Positions 6,683-8,307 of a stretch of DNA of 8,307 nucleotides are shown piece after piece. The notes beneath the pieces were generated by a model. It ran no database searches and was not told where the DNA came from. It saw only the letters and a list, made by a program, of their open reading frames with translations. Both the position numbers and the translations under genes were made by a program. Origin of the DNA: Deltaproteobacteria bacterium RIFOXYA12_FULL_61_11. Its GTDB lineage: Bacteria; Bdellovibrionota_F; JAHFAK01; YA12-FULL-61-11. The stretch lies in NCBI GenBank assembly GCA_001799195.1, contig MGSU01000185.1:1-8307 (forward strand), written 5' to 3'. Positions within the stretch are counted from its first letter, which is position 1, and the number at the start of each line of letters is the position of its first letter.

Positions 6683-6788
6683 ACGAGCCTCCTCGTGTAT
6701 ATGTTTAGGAATAAAAAGGAATTTCCTGCTCTTCAGGGGAGCCCCCCATCGGCACGCTACTGCTTCCGAGGCGCTGTGGCATGGACAA
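6683..6788 (-). other. Short spacer between protease and lipoprotein genes
   Basis: This 106-base gap between two genes in the same direction contains GGGGGGCTCCCC (minus strand, about 6735-6746), which can form only a four-pair stem. A short A/T-rich stretch (about 6701-6725) follows, and then the ribosome site of the lipoprotein gene. No clear terminator or promoter boxes were found, so co-transcription is plausible but not shown. Confidence 0.3.
6688..6694 (-). promoter_or_regulatory. Strong ribosome binding site before an ATA codon
   Basis: Read on the minus strand, GAGGAGG lies five bases before ATA at 6682. Spacing and strength are ideal, and the signal peptide begins exactly there, so translation should start at this codon even though it is not a normal start. 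Confidence 0.6.
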
Positions 6789-8307
6789 TCACTGCACGAA
6801 CTCCTGCAGCGTTACCGTGCTGATGCCACTGAAGTTATTGGCATTGTAGGCGGTTACATGGGATCCACCTACCTGGAGGTAGAGCTGCTGATAGAGCTCA
6901 TCGAGCGCCAGCGTCGGGGTGGTAGTGTTGGCGAGGTAGAGCTGGTAGGCGAACTGGTCTGCGCGCCACAGATCGAAATCGGGGTCGTAATTGGAGCCCA
7001 GCGAGCTTTCCGTAGGATTTGCCCCGGCCAACAAAAGGACTCCCGGGGACTCGAGCTGAGTGCCCAGGATGCCCCCATGACAGGCCTCGACGGCGATCAG
7101 CAGGCGGCGGTAACGCTTGTGCGCGAACATCGACGCCGCAGTGGCCGCGAGTTGCTCGGGGAGGAGCAGCGTTTCTCCGGCTCCCTGTTCCATGCCCGCC
7201 CTGCTGCCGCCGACCAGCACTCCGCTGGAATTGCCATGGCCGACGAGGAAAACATACACATTGTCGTCGGCTGAGCTATCGATGACCACCGGCAACTCGG
7301 GGCTGCTCTTTCCTGCGAGGATGGCCAGCAGATCATCGGCGGTGAGCTCCTCGAGGGAGTAATCGATCTCCACCTCTGCATACAGGTTGGGACCGCCTGC
7401 CACATTGCGCACCATGCCAGGTTCGGCACTCTGGCTGTTGGTAGCCAGGTCGTCGGCGAGCACGAGGACGAGGTGGTCGTCGGGAATGCCGTTGGCGCGC
7501 AGCGCTTGATAGTGTGCCAGTGCGTCGGCTTGATGGCGGTAGTTCTGCCAACCGCCCGAGAGGGCAGCGATCAGCGCCCAGGTCTTGGCCTTCGGGCCAG
7601 GATTGTAGCTGCTGTTGCTGTCGAGCTTCTGACTGCGCTTGTGCGAGGCGAAGCTGCGCGAGAGCGAGGTGGCGCGCTTCGAGGCCCCGGTTGAGATGAA
7701 GGCAAGAGTGACGAAGTCACCGTATTCGATCCGCCAGTGGCCATAGACCGAAGCGACTGGCTCGGTATGCAGATCGGGGTCGAAGTCCAGGGGGCCGCTC
7801 GCCCCCTGCACATCGGGCAAATGCCCGTTCTTGATGCCCGTCAGCGCCTCGCCAATGCCTTGACGATCCCAACCCGTAGCGGGGCCGCGCGCATCTACCA
7901 CGTCTACCAACGCATCAGCCAGTCGCTCCCCCCCCTCCCCATTGCTCCGCTCTAAGGAATAGGCGAGCAAGGTCAGCGCATCGTAGAGGTTGGCCGCATA
8001 CGGGGGCGGCGGGTGGCCGAAGTGAACGCGGTAGGCGGTCTCAAAGCCACTTCCCGGGTCGGGGGAGGGCACGGTGCCCTCGAGCCCCTCAGCGAGCGTT
8101 CCCAACTTGGTGATCAACGCGGGGAAGTAAGCAGAATCGGAGAAGAACAGCCGCGTTGTCGGGGAGAGAGTGCGTGCCTGTCGCGCAATGCAGACCACTG
8201 CATCAGGCTTCGAGGCCCCCAAGAACAGGACTTCGGGTTGCGCGGCCAGCGCCTGTGCAACAAAGGGTTCACAGAGGGGGTCGGTCTCGTCGTAGCGCAC
8301 GACCGCG
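6789..8307 (-). CDS. LivK-type ligand-binding domain fused to a legumain-like C13 protease (5' end outside window)
   Basis: The frame is open to the right edge and stops at 6789; 505 residues are visible. Numbering below counts the GTG at 8300 as residue 1. Residues 1-200 match the C-terminal half of branched-chain amino-acid-binding proteins (Peripla_BP_6): EVLFLGASKPDAV, then FETAYRVHFG...YAANLYDALTLLAYSL, then GPLDFDPD...YGHWRIEYGDFV. A basic, serine- and asparagine-rich linker (about 203-239) follows. Residues 240-490 form a full legumain-like domain: GGWQNYRHQADA, NGIPDDHL, FLVGHGNSSG, KRYRRLLIAVEACHGG, GANPTESS and GSHVTAY. The catalytic set is Asn253, His355 and Cys407. The likely S1 residues Arg255, Glu405 and Asp443 match those that give legumain its asparagine specificity. 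Legumain's Asp before the catalytic His is Gly354 here. The signal sequence would lie outside the window; a periplasmic or lipid-anchored protein is expected. Protease family is firm, ligand unknown. Confidence 0.9.
   Translation of the reverse strand, partial: AVVRYDETDPLCEPFVAQALAAQPEVLFLGASKPDAVVCIARQARTLSPTTRLFFSDSAYFPALITKLGTLAEGLEGTVPSPDPGSGFETAYRVHFGHPPPPYAANLYDALTLLAYSLERSNGEGGERLADALVDVVDARGPATGWDRQGIGEALTGIKNGHLPDVQGASGPLDFDPDLHTEPVASVYGHWRIEYGDFVTLAFISTGASKRATSLSRSFASHKRSQKLDSNSSYNPGPKAKTWALIAALSGGWQNYRHQADALAHYQALRANGIPDDHLVLVLADDLATNSQSAEPGMVRNVAGGPNLYAEVEIDYSLEELTADDLLAILAGKSSPELPVVIDSSADDNVYVFLVGHGNSSGVLVGGSRAGMEQGAGETLLLPEQLAATAASMFAHKRYRRLLIAVEACHGGILGTQLESPGVLLLAGANPTESSLGSNYDPDFDLWRADQFAYQLYLANTTTPTLALDELYQQLYLQVGGSHVTAYNANNFSGISTVTLQEFVQ

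Overview
The window is GC-rich and densely coded, with strong Shine-Dalgarno sites and GC-ending codons. It looks like the chromosome of a high-GC proteobacterium. The outer-membrane-type lipoprotein, the Trk/Ktr potassium genes and the envelope proteins fit a Gram-negative host. A gammaproteobacterium such as a Chromatiales member is a guess only.

Layout, left to right. (1) Bases 2-664, plus strand: the C-terminal part of a DUF4143-type ATPase, cut by the left edge. (2) Bases 665-1227: about 560 bases without a convincing gene, less GC-rich from about 940 to 1110, ending in a promoter-like site. (3) Bases 1228-1605, plus strand: a small exported protein with four cysteines in the mature part. 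(4) Bases 1687-5110, minus strand: a three-gene potassium-uptake operon read as ktrB-like channel, ktrA-like regulator, second ktrB-like channel. The first two genes overlap in ATGA and the third follows after 17 bases. (5) Bases 5111-5306: its control region, with a perfect 14-base palindrome. (6) Bases 5307-6682, minus strand: a lipoprotein with a beta-propeller-like (LVIVD-like) segment, broken by a one-base frameshift and apparently lacking a normal start codon. (7) Bases 6789-8307, minus strand: a protein cut by the right edge that joins the C-terminal half of a LivK-type periplasmic ligand-binding domain to a complete legumain-like (C13) cysteine protease domain.

How they fit together. 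The two channel subunits probably form a potassium-uptake system gated by the nucleotide-binding KtrA-like ring, with the unusual feature of two different channel genes per regulator. The legumain fusion and the lipoprotein lie 106 bases apart in the same direction, and both look like envelope proteins. They are the best candidate here for an undescribed system: ligand sensing linked to asparaginyl-type proteolysis, with a lipoprotein partner. That role is inference from domain content and gene order. No tRNA, rRNA, CRISPR array or transposase was recognised.
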